Assembly (NCBI RefSeq): GCF_000626635.1
Contig: NZ_CP007451.1
Location: 1,240,001-1,304,000, forward strand
DNA: 64,000 nt
Direction: 5' to 3'
Source: Draconibacterium orientale
Lineage (GTDB): Bacteria; Bacteroidota; Bacteroidia; Bacteroidales; Prolixibacteraceae
In this document: positions 44,393 through 52,234 of the stretch, piece after piece
Layout of the letters: each line of letters starts with the position of its first letter
Position numbering within the stretch: the stretch's first letter is position 1
Notes under the pieces: generated by a model
The model's database searches: none
What the model was told of the DNA's origin: nothing
What the model saw: the letters and a program-made list of their open reading frames with translations, nothing else
Position numbers and translations under genes: made by a program

Positions 44393-46063
44393 ATGACAAT
44401 AAGATCAAACGTACGATTTAAAAGCGTTACTTCCCAGCAATCGATGCTGTTTCCAAGTAATTTAAGCGATAAAATAGCGGCTAATCACCCTGTTCGTCTT
44501 GTTAACCAGATAGTTGATGGTTTAAACATCGACGATATTTTATCGACCTACAAAGGTGGTGGCACCAGTTCTTATCACCCTCGGATCATGCTTAAGATCC
44601 TGTTCTACAGCTATCTGAACAATGTTTATTCATGCCGGAAGATTGCACGCCAGTTGGAAGAAAACATCCATTACATGTGGCTTTCAGGCGAGGCAACGCC
44701 TAATTTCCGAACGATCAACAACTTTCGCAGTCAGAAACTGAAACACCAGATCCAAACCTTGTTTGCCCAAATGGTACAGCTAATGGCAGAGATGGGCTAT
44801 GTGAGCCTCGATGTTCAGTACATAGATGGGACGAAAATCGAGGCAGCATCTAACCGCTATACTTTTGTTTGGCGTGGGTCGGTTGAAAAATACAAGGAGA
44901 AACTTGAACATAAAATCCAGACTGTTTTAAAAGATATTGAGGCAAGTATTGATGTCGATTCTGCTGAACAAACAGAAGACGATCAGCCGCAACCAGTTAA
45001 TGCAGTGTTGCTTAAGAAGAAAATCGGTCAACTAAACGAGCAACGGTCGAAACTGGATAAGAAACAGCAAAAACAGGTAAAACAACTGGAAGAAGATGCA
45101 TTGCCACGACTTCAAAAGTATGAACAGCAATTGGAAACACTGGGCACCCGTAACAGTTACTCGAAAACCGATACCGATGCCACTTTCATGCGCATGAAAG
45201 AAGACCATATGAAAAACGGCCAGTTAAAGCCGGCTTACAACACGCAAATCAGTACCGAAAACCAGTTTATTACAGGCTTTTCACTTCACCAGCGCCCCGG
45301 CGATACAGCTACACTAATTCCGCATCTCGACCAGTTTGAAGCACTCTACAACAAACAATCATCTACCGTTGTGGCCGACTCAGGCTATGGAAGCGAAGAA
45401 AATTACCAGCACCTGGAAAATAAAGATATCCAGGCTTTTGTCAAGTATAACTACTTTCATAAAGAACAAAAAAGAAGCTACAGGAACAATGTTTTTCTGC
45501 AGGCAAACCTGTACTACAACCAGGAGCAGGACTATTATGTATGCCCCATGGGACAACACCTGCATAACGCAGGTAAAGGAAAACGGAAATCAGAGCTGGG
45601 ATTCGATTACCAGGTGAGTATTTACCAGGCACAAAACTGCACGGGCTGTCCGCTACGGGGGCAATGCCACAAAGCCAAAGGAGATCGGAAAATCGAAGTT
45701 AACCACAACCTGAATCGTTTACGACAAATTGCACGCGATAAACTGTTGAGCGATGAAGGACTTTACCATCGGAGCAAACGCCCCATTGAGCCCGAAGCTG
45801 TATTCGGACAGCTGAAATCGAACAACAAATTTAACCGGTTTACCCTCCGGGGATTGAGCAAAGTTGAAATCGAGTTTGGTTTAATGGCAATCGGGCATAA
45901 CCTGAGGAAGATAATAGCTATAATTATGTCCTCAAAACGGGAAAAAACAGTCTTTTGGGCCATTATTGTTGTTTTTGAAGTAGTAAGCACAAAAAACAAC
46001 AACTTGAAAAAGCAACAATCTAAAATCTGGATGAAAAACTACTATTCTGAAATTGCAGCATAA
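44393..46063 (+). CDS. IS1182 family transposase
   Basis: A 556-residue DDE transposase. The N-terminal domain ([20 protein letters not shown], then [20 protein letters not shown]) is typical of the family. The catalytic Asp residues are in [18 protein letters not shown] and [16 protein letters not shown], with Glu in [14 protein letters not shown] zinc-ribbon-like part ([22 protein letters not shown]) lies before the last acidic residue. I start at the ATG at 44393 ([12 protein letters not shown]), since the upstream frame crosses the terminal repeat. Length is normal, with no break. Confidence 0.92.
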   Translation: MTIRSNVRFKSVTSQQSMLFPSNLSDKIAANHPVRLVNQIVDGLNIDDILSTYKGGGTSSYHPRIMLKILFYSYLNNVYSCRKIARQLEENIHYMWLSGEATPNFRTINNFRSQKLKHQIQTLFAQMVQLMAEMGYVSLDVQYIDGTKIEAASNRYTFVWRGSVEKYKEKLEHKIQTVLKDIEASIDVDSAEQTEDDQPQPVNAVLLKKKIGQLNEQRSKLDKKQQKQVKQLEEDALPRLQKYEQQLETLGTRNSYSKTDTDATFMRMKEDHMKNGQLKPAYNTQISTENQFITGFSLHQRPGDTATLIPHLDQFEALYNKQSSTVVADSGYGSEENYQHLENKDIQAFVKYNYFHKEQKRSYRNNVFLQANLYYNQEQDYYVCPMGQHLHNAGKGKRKSELGFDYQVSIYQAQNCTGCPLRGQCHKAKGDRKIEVNHNLNRLRQIARDKLLSDEGLYHRSKRPIEPEAVFGQLKSNNKFNRFTLRGLSKVEIEFGLMAIGHNLRKIIAIIMSSKREKTVFWAIIVVFEVVSTKNNNLKKQQSKIWMKNYYSEIAA

Positions 46064-46459
46064 AAAAAGAGACCGCCTTTTTGGACAGCCTCTTTTTTTA
46101 TTTTCATTTGGGAACTAATTACAGTTTTTCTAAAAAAGATTAGTAAAATTCTAATCCCCCGGGCTAATGCAACAAGTTCTTCGGCCAAACGCCATCTTAT
46201 TACCGTTTTCTTACAACAGAAGTGCAACAGAAGAATACAACTATTGAAAAAACCTACCAACCAATCACTTAGGCTAGTACTTGCCGTTAACAATAAAAAC
46301 AAATGCTTACATCATCAATAAATCCCAGTTATTCACATTTTTATTAATATTGTTAATAAATTCTCTTTTATTATGTATTAGAATATTCTAACTTTAACTC
46401 ATAATGCATGAAATGGACTATTATTCATTACTTTAACAAATAAAAATATTTTTTGCCAC

Positions 46460-46540
46460 TACTCATTTTTTGGGGATGTGAGCATTTAATTAAGTTGTGA
46501 TTAACTTACTAAAAGGGCATTCGCGGGGATGTCCTTTTTT
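46460..46540 (+). ncRNA. Possible small RNA ending at a terminator
   Basis: A TATTTTTTG promoter-like element (46447-46455) is followed after about 60 bases by a terminator (AAAGGGCAT with ATGTCCTTT, 46512-46535, then T-run) with no ORF to explain it. The word GGGGATGT occurs twice within the predicted transcript. Very tentative. Confidence 0.25.
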
Positions 46541-46541
46541 T
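46512..46541 (+). terminator. Orphan terminator
   Basis: A 9-bp stem with one wobble (AAAGGGCAT/ATGTCCTTT), loop TCGCGGGG, then a T-run. No gene upstream within 400 bases other than the transposase. Confidence 0.75.
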
Positions 46542-46735
46542 CTTGAAAATCCCCTATTATTTTCAAAACCCATATCTTCTACTAATCAGGTGTTATTCGG
46601 CACACCATTTAACGAAGAAAATAACACCTAGTCGTGTTGCTCTTACAGTATGGGCACCAGCTACTGAGGCTTTCCGAATAAACACTACAATTACATTACC
46701 CCTTTCAAAGTGAATCTGCCATTACAATAACTATG

Positions 46736-46743
46736 ATCTTTGC
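46736..46743 (+). promoter_or_regulatory. Promoter-like element for the M20 peptidase
   Basis: ATCTTTGC, the same core as the sufB, sufS and sufE elements, about 80 bases before the start codon. Confidence 0.35.
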
Positions 46744-46822
46744 ATGACAAAACCTCTTTTTTAATCCTGCCGAAAACACTATTTTTCAAACTCAAATATT
46801 AAGGGAAATTCAAGTAAAAGTT

Positions 46823-48193
46823 ATGGAGTATATTAATAAATATGTAGAGGAAAACAAAGACCGGTTTTTAGAGGAATTATTTGGATTGATCCGCATTCCG
46901 TCGATCAGTTCGATTGCCGCCCATAAACCGGATATGTACAAAGCCGCCGAGTACTGGAAAAAAACACTTTTGGAAGCCGGAGCCGACAAAGCCGAGGTTT
47001 TTGAAACTGCCGGAAACCCGGTTACCTATGGCGAAAAAATCATCGATCCGGCCTTGCCAACCGTATTGGTTTACGGCCACATGGATGTAATGCCGGTTGA
47101 TCCCATCGATTTATGGGACACGCCTCCGTTTGAACCACAGGTGCGTGATGGTAAAATATACGCCCGCGGTGCCGACGACGATAAAGGCCAGGGCATGATG
47201 CACGCCAAAGCTTTCGAGCTGATGGTAAAAACCAATACCCTGCCCTGCAACGTAAAATTTATGATTGAAGGCGAAGAAGAAGTGGGATCGCCAAACCTCG
47301 GCCTTTGGTGCGAGCAAAACAAGGAAATGCTAAAAGCCGATATCATTTTGGTTTCCGACACCTCGATGCTGGCTGCTGATATTCCATCCATTACCACCGG
47401 ATTACGCGGACTGGCTTACTGGCAGGTGGAAGTTACCGGACCAAACCGCGACCTGCACTCAGGGATTTTTGGTGGCGCTGTTGCCAACCCTATTAATGTA
47501 CTTTGTTCGATGATCGACCAGATGGTTGATGCTGATGGAAAGATAACCATTCCCGGATTCTACGACACCGTACAGGAAGTTTCGTCCGAAGAACGTGCCC
47601 TGCTGGCCAAAGCGCCGTTTAACGAAGAAAAATATAAAAAAGCCCTTGGCGTTGAGGAACTGAAAGGAGAAAAAGGCTTTACAACAAGTGAGCACACCGG
47701 CATTCGTCCGTCGTTTGATGTTTGTGGTATTTGGGGCGGTTACACCGGCGAAGGAGCAAAAACCGTGTTACCATCAAAAGCTTTTGCAAAAATCTCGTCG
47801 CGTTTGGTACCCGATCAGGACCACGAAAAAATAGCCGTTCTTTTTAAAGAGCACTTCGAGAGTATTGCGCCAAAATCGGTAAAAGTTGAAGTAACTCCGT
47901 TACACGGTGGCCCGGCGTATGTTTGCCCGATTGATATTCCAGCCTACCAGGCTGCCGAAAAAGCCTACACCGATACTTTTGGTAAACGTCCGGTGCCGGT
48001 TCGTTCAGGTGGAAGTATCCCGATTATCTCAACTTTCGAAAAAGTGCTTGGAATTAAATCAGTACTGATGGGTTTTGGTTTGGAATCGGATGCCATCCAT
48101 TCGCCCAACGAAAACTACCCGCTGGAGCAGTTTTACAAAGGCATAAAAACCATTCCACTGTTTTATAAGTATTTTGCTGAAATGAGTAAATAG
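46823..48193 (+). CDS. M20 family dipeptidase
   Basis: A 456-residue di-zinc peptidase of the M20 family (dipeptidase/carnosinase-like). Metal-site motifs are VLVYGHMDVMPVDP (His and Asp), YARGADDDKGQ (bridging Asp), MIEGEEEVGSPN (catalytic Glu and metal Glu) and a late His in SDAIHSPNENYPLEQF. The lid domain contains LHSGIFGGAVANPIN. No signal peptide, so cytosolic peptide degradation is likely. The MITE-like element follows 10 bases after the stop. Confidence 0.95.
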   Translation: MEYINKYVEENKDRFLEELFGLIRIPSISSIAAHKPDMYKAAEYWKKTLLEAGADKAEVFETAGNPVTYGEKIIDPALPTVLVYGHMDVMPVDPIDLWDTPPFEPQVRDGKIYARGADDDKGQGMMHAKAFELMVKTNTLPCNVKFMIEGEEEVGSPNLGLWCEQNKEMLKADIILVSDTSMLAADIPSITTGLRGLAYWQVEVTGPNRDLHSGIFGGAVANPINVLCSMIDQMVDADGKITIPGFYDTVQEVSSEERALLAKAPFNEEKYKKALGVEELKGEKGFTTSEHTGIRPSFDVCGIWGGYTGEGAKTVLPSKAFAKISSRLVPDQDHEKIAVLFKEHFESIAPKSVKVEVTPLHGGPAYVCPIDIPAYQAAEKAYTDTFGKRPVPVRSGGSIPIISTFEKVLGIKSVLMGFGLESDAIHSPNENYPLEQFYKGIKTIPLFYKYFAEMSK

Positions 48194-48203
48194 AATCAGA
48201 AGA

Positions 48204-48339
48204 ATGAGGCTGTCCCAAAAGTGAAAAATCTCAACACAAAGTCACAAGGCCACGAAGAAGATTATCTGAACACTAATATTTTGCGCCTTGGTGTCTTCGT
48301 GTTTGATTTTTGTTTCAGGACTTTTTTGGACAGCCTCAT
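48204..48339. mobile_element. MITE-like element related to the IS1182-like IS
   Basis: A 136-bp segment with near-perfect terminal inverted repeats (ATGAGGCTGTCC at 48204-48215 and GGACAGCCTCAT at 48328-48339, extended by A-rich/T-rich bases). They share GAGGCTGTCC with the ends of the IS at 44315-46095. It encodes nothing. The interior is itself an imperfect inverted repeat of CACAAAG/CACGAAG words and resembles the repeat at 58803-58935. It lies between convergent genes and probably acts as their terminator. Confidence 0.7.
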
Positions 48340-48352
48340 TGAAAGCTGAACA

Positions 48353-49081
48353 TTATTCCTTCTCCGGATCGTCGTCTTTCTTATTTCTCCCATCGCGCTG
48401 ACTAAGGCGATTGTTGTATTTTTCAATACGCTGGTTTAACTCCGAAATAAAAGCTTCGTAGGCTTCCGGGCCATCAACAAATGCCAAAGCATCAATCAGT
48501 TTGGCCACATTACGGTAAGCCGCTTCAAGTTGTTTGCGGGCAGCCTTCATTTTTAACGGTGGTTTGCCCGACTCATCGGTATAGCGCTCGCCCACCAATG
48601 CAACCACTGCCTGGTTTTTGGCTTTTAACTCGGGCACCCACGCTGTAAGGCCTACCAAAGCAACTTCGGCAGCATATTTTGTTTCCAGTAGCTCTGTAAG
48701 CTTATCGGTAGCCGCTGTTTGCTGGTCGTAGGGTTTTGTGGTGATGCCATCGAAACCATCAAAAACAATTTTAAGTTTTCGGGCGGCTTCGCGTACGTCC
48801 TCGTTAAAGTGGCGCAGGGCAGCGTCAACCATATCTTCCATACCAAGAGTTATGGTATCGCGTTCATGGTCGGCATCGGCAATGGGGCCGGTAAACATAC
48901 TTTTTTGAACTAAATCCAGGGCTGCACTTTCATCGGCCAGGGCTGCTTCGAAAGCAGGGTAATAACGCTGAACTTTTAGTGCGTCAACGGTAAAACGAAC
49001 AATTAGTTCGTTTACCTCGTTGTGAAAGTTGTGGTGCTCTTCGTTGCGAAGTCGCGAAAGATCAATTTTTAAAATTTCCAT
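48353..49081 (-). CDS. DUF6261-like protein
   Basis: A 242-residue, mainly helical, soluble protein. The start (MEILKIDLSRLRNEEHHNFH) and the EFxxLV-like second helix resemble the Bacteroidota family annotated as DUF6261. The tail is charged and disordered (RDGRNKKDDDPEKE). No signal, no catalytic motif seen. The function is unknown. Its upstream region carries five 42-bp tandem repeats. It is convergent with the M20 peptidase gene. Confidence 0.65.
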   Translation of the reverse strand: MEILKIDLSRLRNEEHHNFHNEVNELIVRFTVDALKVQRYYPAFEAALADESAALDLVQKSMFTGPIADADHERDTITLGMEDMVDAALRHFNEDVREAARKLKIVFDGFDGITTKPYDQQTAATDKLTELLETKYAAEVALVGLTAWVPELKAKNQAVVALVGERYTDESGKPPLKMKAARKQLEAAYRNVAKLIDALAFVDGPEAYEAFISELNQRIEKYNNRLSQRDGRNKKDDDPEKE

Positions 49082-49124
49082 TCGATTTTAATTTTTGGAT
49101 GATTAATAGTTATTAGTTGCATGA

Positions 49125-49352
49125 TCGGGAAGCCCCGAAAACGTGTAGATCGGTTATTTCTGCTTGCCGGGAAACTCCGAAACTTAGCCAGGAGTTTATT
49201 TTTAAGCGCCGGGAACGCCCGAAAGCTTGTTTTTACTTTTGTTCTTGCTGTCGGGAAGCCCCGACGGGTTGTTTTCATTTTATTTCCATGTGCCGGGAAT
49301 ACCCGATGGGCTGTTTTTAGTTTGGTTCTAATTTTCGGGAAGCCCCGGTGAT
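49125..49352. repeat. 42-bp tandem repeat array (5.4 copies)
   Basis: Units begin at 49125, 49167, 49209, 49251, 49293 and (partial) 49335 with exactly 42-base spacing. Each starts with CGGGAAnnCCCGA-like bases, themselves a small palindrome, followed by a T-rich half. Units are degenerate outside the core. 42 is a multiple of 3, and both strands stay open across the array (14-residue repeats such as FRGFP.. on the minus strand), but no good start or family supports coding. It lies directly upstream of the DUF6261-like gene. Confidence 0.85.
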
Positions 49353-49360
49353 GTTATAAT

Positions 49361-49393
49361 AGCCCTTCAAAGTTTTAAAAACCTTGAAGGGCT
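49361..49393. terminator. CCTTCAAGG palindrome after the T9SS-type gene
   Basis: AGCCCTTCAAAGTTTT against AAAACCTTGAAGGGCT (one mismatch), 5 bases past the stop of the minus-strand gene at 49398. Related palindromes lie at 52189-52215 and 63234-63266, also just after stops. Confidence 0.75.
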
Positions 49394-49397
49394 GGGC

Positions 49398-50735
49398 TTA
49401 TTTCACGATCAGCTTACCGGTAAGTATTTCCCCGTTATATTTAACACGTACCATATAAACACCCTCTTTCCAGCTTTGGGTACCTATTCTTGTGCTTTTG
49501 CCTTTTAGTTTTTGTTTTTTAAGTTTCAGACTTTGCATATTATCGTATACTTCTATATCCCATTCGGTGTTTTCGTCTAATGTTGTTTCGGTTGAGGTGG
49601 ATTTTAGAAATTCGTCTTTAGTAACTTCCGGCTCAATACTTACAGTAGTTTCTCCACTGGTTGGGTTGGGGCTTACGATTAGTACGCTTTTAAATGGTGC
49701 CTCATACATCATATAATTCCGTCCGGAAGTTCCACATGTATTGTGCAATTACAATCCGTAATAATCGGAGCCAAATCCAGAAGGAGCATTAAAACGGATG
49801 GTATAAGTACCTTGCCCCATTGTAATATTAAACCCATAAGGGAGATCCCATTGGTAATCATCAATATACATTTCTTCGGAAGCTGTAGCCATAAAAATAC
49901 TGTTTTTCGGCACTACCCAATCATCACCGGTAATGCTTATATTATCATGATCCGGAGTACCTACCCAAACGTTTTTTTGCGGTAAAGTAAAACTCGTACC
50001 ACAACCGCTTGTAAAACTGGCACTAACCCATCCCTGTCCATCGGAAACCGGGCTAAAACTACAAGGATTAGCTCCTTGAGACGATGAACGCGAAAGATTA
50101 TTACTTTGCCCCCAGGTGATCTCTCCACCCGGAGTATCGGATAAACTGTACTCCCCAGCAGAATTGCATAGTAAAGATGGTCCTGAAATTTGAAAATTTA
50201 ATTTGTAATATTTTAAATTACTCGTTCCGTATGGGGAATCATTTCATGCGTGCCTCATTAAAGGATATTCATTCCATTTTGAAATCAGGACACCTGGATT
50301 TTCCGTTGTTATTGCAGAATGATCACCTGATGACCAGTTTACCTTTCCAGGGTATGGAACAAAACCTGTAACTTCAATATAACTACCATCTTCCCAATAA
50401 ATATATTCATCAGCATTACCTTGATAATATCCGATCCACCTGTTAGTTCCTCCGTCAGAAACATGCCAAGCATAGCTATGACAATTGAATTTTTTAGTCG
50501 TACTGTAAATCCCATTAGTTGCAAGTATTTCAATATTTGGATAAGCACTGCCATAATAACTATCCCAGTAACTTTTTAACGAATCTGAATATTCAGAATC
50601 CATTGTCCAAGCAACTACATTACTGCCTTTCGGCGTACAAACGTCACTTCTGTAATCCTGACCATTGACAAGCCCCTGAAAAATTAGTTGTGAAACGATT
50701 AATATATTTACTATATGTTTCATAGTTTTATTCAT
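49398..50735 (-). pseudogene. Secreted Cys/His (CHAP-like) protein with T9SS sorting domain, two in-frame stops
   Basis: One reading frame of 446 codons is interrupted by TGA (50244-50246) and TAA (49749-49751). The first part (163 residues) has a signal peptide and a papain-like pattern (FNCHSYAWHVSDGGTNRW, then SSGDHSAITTENPGV). The second is an Ig-like part (FQISGPSLLCNSAGEYSLSD). The third ends in a type IX sorting domain (VLIVSPNPTSGETTVSIEP, GVYMVRVKYNGEILTGKLIV). The TGA follows MRHA and precedes NDSPYG, and looks like a Trp codon changed by one base. Decay is likeliest; recoding or error is possible. Last gene of a three-gene operon. Confidence 0.75.
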
Positions 50736-51093
50736 ATTTATAAATTAACTCTTCTTCTCCAAGTGAATCATAAAAACTCTGATCATCAATAGTTATACTT
50801 TCACCAGAACAATTAAATGTTGAAAACATGGATGATGTTAAACCAAAATCAACAACAACAATATCTTCTTCTTCATATTCTTTGATCCATGCATTTTCAA
50901 TAAAGCTCGTTTTTGAAGGATCTTTTCCTTCGATAATTTTTGATTTTAGCCAGTCTAATTGGTTTAACGGATCGTCATATCCACAAGCCGAAATTTCGTT
51001 AAGTGGCTTAATATAGTTGTTCCCCTCCTTTTCACACGAGAGGGTTAAAAAGATGACCCCAAATACTAATAATATTTTGGTTTTCATGATCAA
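50728..51093 (-). CDS. Small uncharacterised lipoprotein
   Basis: A 121-residue lipoprotein: signal and lipobox LLVFGVIFLTLSC (Cys about 20), then an acidic mature part with three more cysteines (SACGYDD, TFNCSGES) and IKEYEEEDIVVVDFG. The second Met (51087) is an equally good start. It overlaps both neighbours (4 bases with the upstream gene, 8 with the downstream one), so the three are tightly coupled. I do not recognise the family. It may assist the secreted CHAP-like protein. Confidence 0.75.
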   Translation of the reverse strand: MIMKTKILLVFGVIFLTLSCEKEGNNYIKPLNEISACGYDDPLNQLDWLKSKIIEGKDPSKTSFIENAWIKEYEEEDIVVVDFGLTSSMFSTFNCSGESITIDDQSFYDSLGEEELIYKYE

Positions 51094-51812
51094 TGATTTT
51101 TTAAGTACTTATTTGTTACCTGATCGATTTGATTTAGTATTTCCGGAGTGGTTAAAACACCAGAATAGATATAGGGAGATACCTTAGTCATATCAAGTTC
51201 TGATTTAAACTTGTCCGAATCGCTAAGAACTATGCTGGTAATGGCTAAATAATTTGTTTGAATTCCAGTTGTCTGGTACCAATCTGGCTGATTTTTCTTT
51301 TTTCCTTTTTTCAACAAAAGCTCTTTAATAATTTCTTTTTTACTGTTAGTATTAATTTTTTTTATTATTAAAGGATGCGAAATAAAAAGCTCAATAAAGG
51401 ACATGCTCAATACATAGTTTCCTTTTTCCAGTATAGTCCCGCTGGCAGGAATAGCTGACGGTTCTATTGACTTATATTTTTTCAATAATTCGTCTGGTGC
51501 ATCATCGCGCTTTAAAAGCTCTTGAAATCCATTGAAATCGTTTTCAAATTTGGTAAAACCATCTTTGATATTATTAAAAGCAAAGATATCGGGTAATAAG
51601 GGATAGTTCAGACAAACTTTTAATAAATCCCGGGTATTCATAGTAGCTAATACATCACTCGGAATTTGACAATTCTGAACCTTTTCCGCGTTGTTCTTTA
51701 ATGAATTCCAAACCTTTGAGCCAGGCTTTACGGGATAGTTCCATTTTGCACCTTCTGATTGTGAAAAAACAAGCATGGGTATAAGTAATATTGAAAATAG
51801 AATTAATTTCAT
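51090..51812 (-). CDS. Uncharacterised secreted protein, first of a three-gene operon
   Basis: A 240-residue protein with a signal peptide (MKLILFSILLIPMLVFSQS) and a helical mature part. The N-terminal motif KWNYPVKPGSKVWNSLKNNA, then CQIPSDVLATMNTRDLLKVC and LNYPLLPDIFAFNNIKDGFT, resembles a family I have seen in Bacteroidota without known function. Its stop overlaps the start of the next gene by 4 bases. A periplasmic or surface role is inferred from the signal and from the T9SS-type partner. Confidence 0.75.
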   Translation of the reverse strand: MKLILFSILLIPMLVFSQSEGAKWNYPVKPGSKVWNSLKNNAEKVQNCQIPSDVLATMNTRDLLKVCLNYPLLPDIFAFNNIKDGFTKFENDFNGFQELLKRDDAPDELLKKYKSIEPSAIPASGTILEKGNYVLSMSFIELFISHPLIIKKINTNSKKEIIKELLLKKGKKKNQPDWYQTTGIQTNYLAITSIVLSDSDKFKSELDMTKVSPYIYSGVLTTPEILNQIDQVTNKYLKNH

Positions 51813-52188
51813 ATTTAAAGTATTTAGTAGTTAAAAAGTACCATAGTACATAGAAAAACAGGTTCTTTTGAATTAAGAACCAGAAAAGAGCACATTAAAA
51901 AGGTCGGTTTCTGTTGCTTTGGCAACCTGGGGTTTGCGGCAGTATGGGTGGTTTACTGTCCAAACCGTTTGTTTTGTTCTTTGAGTATTACGAGGTATTC
52001 ATGGTTGGTTTTATTGTTATGTTTATGAAATTAAGATGTTTAAAGGTAAAAAAGGGTTGCGTTAAAACAAGATTATGGGCTTATGTTTAGCAACAGGTTG
52101 GATTGGGAATTAGTCATTGGGCATTAGTCACCGGTCATTGGGAATTGGAAAACGGTGTGTCTTAATACCTTTGCAAGAATCAACAAGG
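51813..52188. other. Intergenic stretch with decayed microrepeats
   Basis: About 375 bases without a gene. It includes a 7-bp hairpin (GGTTCTT 51861-51867 with AAGAACC 51875-51881) upstream of the secreted-protein operon and, near 52110-52150, repeats of ATTAGTCATTGGGCATTAGTC-like words (shown in part: ATTAGTCATTGGG) of the sort scattered between genes in this group. Confidence 0.45.
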
Positions 52189-52215
52189 CCTTCAAGGTTT
52201 TAAAAACCTTGAAGG
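52189..52215. terminator. CCTTCAAGG palindrome after the fucosidase gene
   Basis: CCTTCAAGGTTTT and AAAACCTTGAAGG are exact reverse complements around one base, 19 bases past the stop of the minus-strand fucosidase gene. Confidence 0.75.
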
Positions 52216-52234
52216 TCTAACCTATATGCAAAAC

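Larger units (their letters stand above)
44315..46095 (+). mobile_element. IS1182-like insertion sequence, complete
   Basis: Terminal inverted repeats of 19 bp (AAAGAGGCTGTCCAAAAAG at 44315-44333, its exact complement at 46077-46095) enclose one transposase gene. The left end folds into a 10-bp hairpin (AGGCTGTCCA/TGGACAGCCT, 44319-44349) followed by a T-rich run, which would block transcription entering from outside. A looser hairpin lies at the right end. No clear target-site duplication is visible, although the flanks are low-complexity. Appears intact and therefore possibly active. Confidence 0.88.
46096..46822. other. AT-rich gene-free stretch
   Basis: About 730 bases without a convincing gene between the IS and the M20 peptidase. 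It holds a perfect 14-bp palindrome (TTAGAATATTCTAA, 46378-46391), a terminator at 46512-46540, an inverted repeat with 9-base arms (AGGTGTTAT 46588-46596, ATAACACCT 46621-46629) and a promoter-like ATCTTTGC (46736-46743). It is more AT-rich than its surroundings. It may be the remains of an IS-linked deletion or host a small RNA. Confidence 0.5.

Noticed and set aside
46042..46302. 86-residue minus-strand ORF at the IS right end
   Set aside because: It crosses the IS boundary and the terminal repeat and has no family resemblance or ribosome-binding site.
46378..46391. TTAGAATATTCTAA palindrome as an operator
   Set aside because: It is in a very AT-rich stretch where such short palindromes arise by chance and no gene start is near.
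49117..49351. Repeat-containing small ORFs on both strands over the 42-bp array
   Set aside because: Open frames follow from the multiple-of-three period; starts are poor and residues are dominated by repeat composition, so I list it as a DNA repeat.
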